A DNA stretch of 64,000 nucleotides from Clavulina sp. PMI_390 (Eukaryota; Basidiomycota; Agaricomycetes; Cantharellales; Hydnaceae). The stretch covers positions 162,623 through 226,622 of the forward strand of contig WIDE01000052.1 in assembly GCA_015039315.1 (NCBI GenBank), in the 5' to 3' direction. The notes under the pieces are model-generated. The model was given only the letters and a program-made list of their open reading frames with translations, made no database searches and was not told the DNA's origin. Position numbers and translations under genes: made by a program. Position 1 is the stretch's first letter, and every line of letters starts with the position of its first letter. Below are positions 62,275 to 64,000 of this stretch, piece after piece.

Positions 62275-63473
62275 CATTCTCATGGACATTTTTCACCTTT
62301 CCTTTTAGTTTAACATCTAGTTGCACACCCAGAGCTTGGAGTTCACTTCATCTGTGCTGGAGAGGGCTTGGTTGGATCACCAAGTGGTAGACTTTGTTCC
62401 AGCCAGTGTTGGTTAGCCCCCTGGGACCATCTTTGGACTACACTGGCCTTTACTTTTGCACACTCCAAACCCAAGCAACCACAGTGGGCCACCCAAGCCA
62501 ACTTTTTGGGTACTTTCAAGTCTACTTTAGCTACTCAACAGCAACCACAACCCCCTAAACCTCTCCTCTGGGTGGTTCAGCAGCAGCTTACAGTAGTCAT
62601 TCCTTTTTTATCTCCTTCAGCTCTGGTTTAACACGCTTGGGTGTTCTTTTCAGCACTAACTAGGACCCTACTTTTTACAAGCCTTCAAGTTGGCACCTTT
62701 TGGCCACACACTAACAACTCCTAGTTGGTGGCCACTACAGCTAGTTTTTTCCTCTCCTAGAACCAGAGGCACCTCAAGTCCACACACTTTTAGGGTCCCA
62801 CTTTACCACCACTTCTTCAGCCAGGCTAGTCACCACCCAGTTAGTACACTACTTTCCCAGGGTTAGTTCTCCTTTTGGCCAAGTGGGTTTCAAAGTTCAG
62901 GTTACTAGCTCCTTTCCAAGTGGCCAGGGCCTTTCCACTAGCACTTTTCCCCCAGGCATCTTCTTTCAGGGTCACACAACCTTTTCTTCTTTAGCTAGTA
63001 GGGTCAGCCCCAGGAGCCTACAGGGAACCAGCCCCCCTCTCCCCAGCCCTAAAGCATACTCCACACCCACCCTTTTCAGGCCAAGTTTTCACACCCCTCC
63101 TTTTCACCACACTTTAGTCACCCCCAGGAGCCCCCCAGGGCTCCACCCCTTCAGCACTCAGGTCCAAGTTTACTCTCTTTTTACAGTCACTTCACCTCTC
63201 CACCTCTTTTTCACCTCAAACCTTCACTTTTTCCTTCTTTCAAGGCCCAACCCCCTTTCTTTTCACCAAGCCCAGTTTCTTTCCAGGTACAGGGCTAAGT
63301 TCATCCACCTTTTCAAGGGTACTTTTTAGGTTTTAACCCCCTTTTCACCTCAAACTTTTCACTTCCTTTTTAAGGCACAAGCCTTTCTTTTTCCTTTCTT
63401 CACCACAACACTACCTCACAAACCTCCACAATCCTCACCAAACCACAACAACACTAAACAACTGGCTTGGGGT
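62275..63473. repeat. CpG-depleted repeat-like block (possible decayed LTR or transposon)
   Basis: In about 1.2 kb I find only one CpG (62634-62635), although the block is not AT-rich and the flanks on both sides have frequent CpG. The plus strand is pyrimidine-rich, full of CA and TG, with recurrent words TTTTCACC, CCCAGG, CCAGGAGCC and CAAGTG. Internal degenerate repeats exist: a segment starting TTTCACCTCAAAC occurs at about 63209 and again at about 63344, each followed by TTCACTT...TT(t)AAGGC. Only a weak open frame is present (62883-63329) and its translation is low complexity. CpG loss with CA/TG gain is the footprint of cytosine methylation and deamination, usual for silenced transposons in basidiomycetes. 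Element boundaries and target duplication not established. Confidence 0.5.
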
Positions 63474-63616
63474 CGGGGAGGGGAGGAGTAGCGAGCCGAA
63501 GGTGAGCTGATAAGCTGGTGGCGAATAGGATACTTCTCGCTCGCGCGAAGAAGAATTTCGTCGATAGGGACTCATCAGCTATAGTCCACCAGTATATATA
63601 TACCCGTTCCATTCGT

Positions 63617-63638
63617 CGCTTACTCAGGCGACTAAGCC
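63617..63638. repeat. Perfect 8-bp inverted repeat (hairpin)
   Basis: ACTCAGGC, six-base spacer, GCCTGAGT in the CpG-rich segment following the CpG-free block. Coordinates are accurate to a few bases. Confidence 0.6.
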
Positions 63639-63788
63639 TGAGTCAGCGGCTTACATCACTAAGCGATGACGAAGCAGAGGAGTTCTTACTAAGTACATCC
63701 GTGACGACGCAGCGCCGATACCAGCTGACCTGGGTGTCACGGAGACCGTTTTGATCTCTTACTCAGCCATCACTCAGCAACGGCCTTG

Positions 63789-63815
63789 GCGCTTATCAAT
63801 GCGATTGATCAGCGC
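63789..63815. repeat. 12-bp inverted repeat (hairpin, 11 of 12 matched)
   Basis: GCGCTTATCAAT, loop GCG, ATTGATCAGCGC. It precedes the AT-rich block by about 35 bp. Confidence 0.6.
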
Positions 63816-63847
63816 AAGCGATATGATCGCGTGCTCCCCTCCGAGAT

Positions 63848-63925
63848 TAATTAATTATTAATTAAAGTTCCTGAGGGTTCTTTAATTAATCTATATATTA
63901 ATTAACTCTGTTCTTTAATTTAAGA
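63848..63925. repeat. AT-rich block with four TTAATTAA palindromes
   Basis: A stretch of about 80 bp, almost only A and T apart from one GC-containing interruption (GTTCCTGAGGGTTC), in which TTAATTAA recurs four times. The surrounding 200 bp is GC-balanced and hairpin-rich. Function unknown; it could be part of a mobile element end. Confidence 0.6.
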
Positions 63926-64000
63926 AGCATCGAGAAAATCGTAATCTTAGGTCGGGAACCCAAGAAGTTCATTTTAATCGGAATACATGAAATTTCCCAT

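Noticed and set aside
62883..63329. 148-codon open frame in the CpG-free block as a gene
   Set aside because: Low-complexity Ser/Pro/Phe peptide generated by the pyrimidine-rich composition.
63848..63925. AT-rich block as a replication origin
   Set aside because: AT-richness and palindromes alone do not support an origin; there is no sequence consensus for basidiomycete origins to test against.

Overview
The window is fungal nuclear DNA, almost certainly from an agaricomycete basidiomycete. Genes are dense, each broken by many short GT-AG introns of roughly 50-125 nt, and several protein families match fungal orthologues: a BUD2-like RasGAP, AP-2 alpha, VPS13, HET-C2-type GLTP, PDA1 and a DHA1 transporter. 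The codon style and the expanded F-box family recall the Ceratobasidiaceae/Rhizoctonia group. That placement is inference, since no marker gene is present.

Layout. From 1 to 23.9 kb lies conserved housekeeping sequence, mostly membrane traffic and polarity: the 3' end of a membrane protein (3-560, +), a C2/RasGAP protein of the BUD2 type (1497-6890, +), AP-2 alpha adaptin (7284-10760, -), a complete 12-kb VPS13 bridge-like lipid-transfer gene (10981-22812, -), and, divergent from VPS13 across a 208-bp spacer, an AGTRAP-family four-helix membrane protein (23021-23912, +).

From 24.2 to 55.2 kb the window is dominated by ten members of one F-box-like family in both orientations. They share a coiled-coil N-terminus of about 95 residues, an F-box-like segment, a leucine-rich C-terminal part, two introns at equivalent places, and in most copies a tiny last exon coding a Y...HG(F/Y/L) motif. 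Two copies are near-neighbour duplicates, one is frameshifted, one has lost its last splice acceptor and one lacks the N-terminus. Interspersed are single-copy conserved genes: a peroxisomal-type NADH pyrophosphatase (NPY1/NUDT12, 32180-34337), a GT18 (MGAT5-like) glycosyltransferase (about 41320-44053), a DHA1 drug:H+ antiporter (44573-46776), and a glycolipid transfer protein of the HET-C2 type (52097-53396).

From 55.9 kb on: pyruvate dehydrogenase E1 alpha (55954-57668, -), then about 4 kb with coding-looking fragments I could not assign, then an unusual repeat-like terminal region. The latter includes a block of about 1.2 kb (62275-63473) with a single CpG, followed abruptly by CpG-rich hairpin-bearing DNA and an AT-rich block of repeated TTAATTAA. 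I read this as an old methylation-decayed transposon or LTR, unproven.

Most interesting signals: the F-box array with its conserved terminal exon, the 6-nt microexon needed to restore a conserved NPY1 motif, the CpG desert, and a het-c2-type GLTP embedded in a fast-evolving gene array. I found no tRNA, rRNA, CRISPR array or intact transposase.
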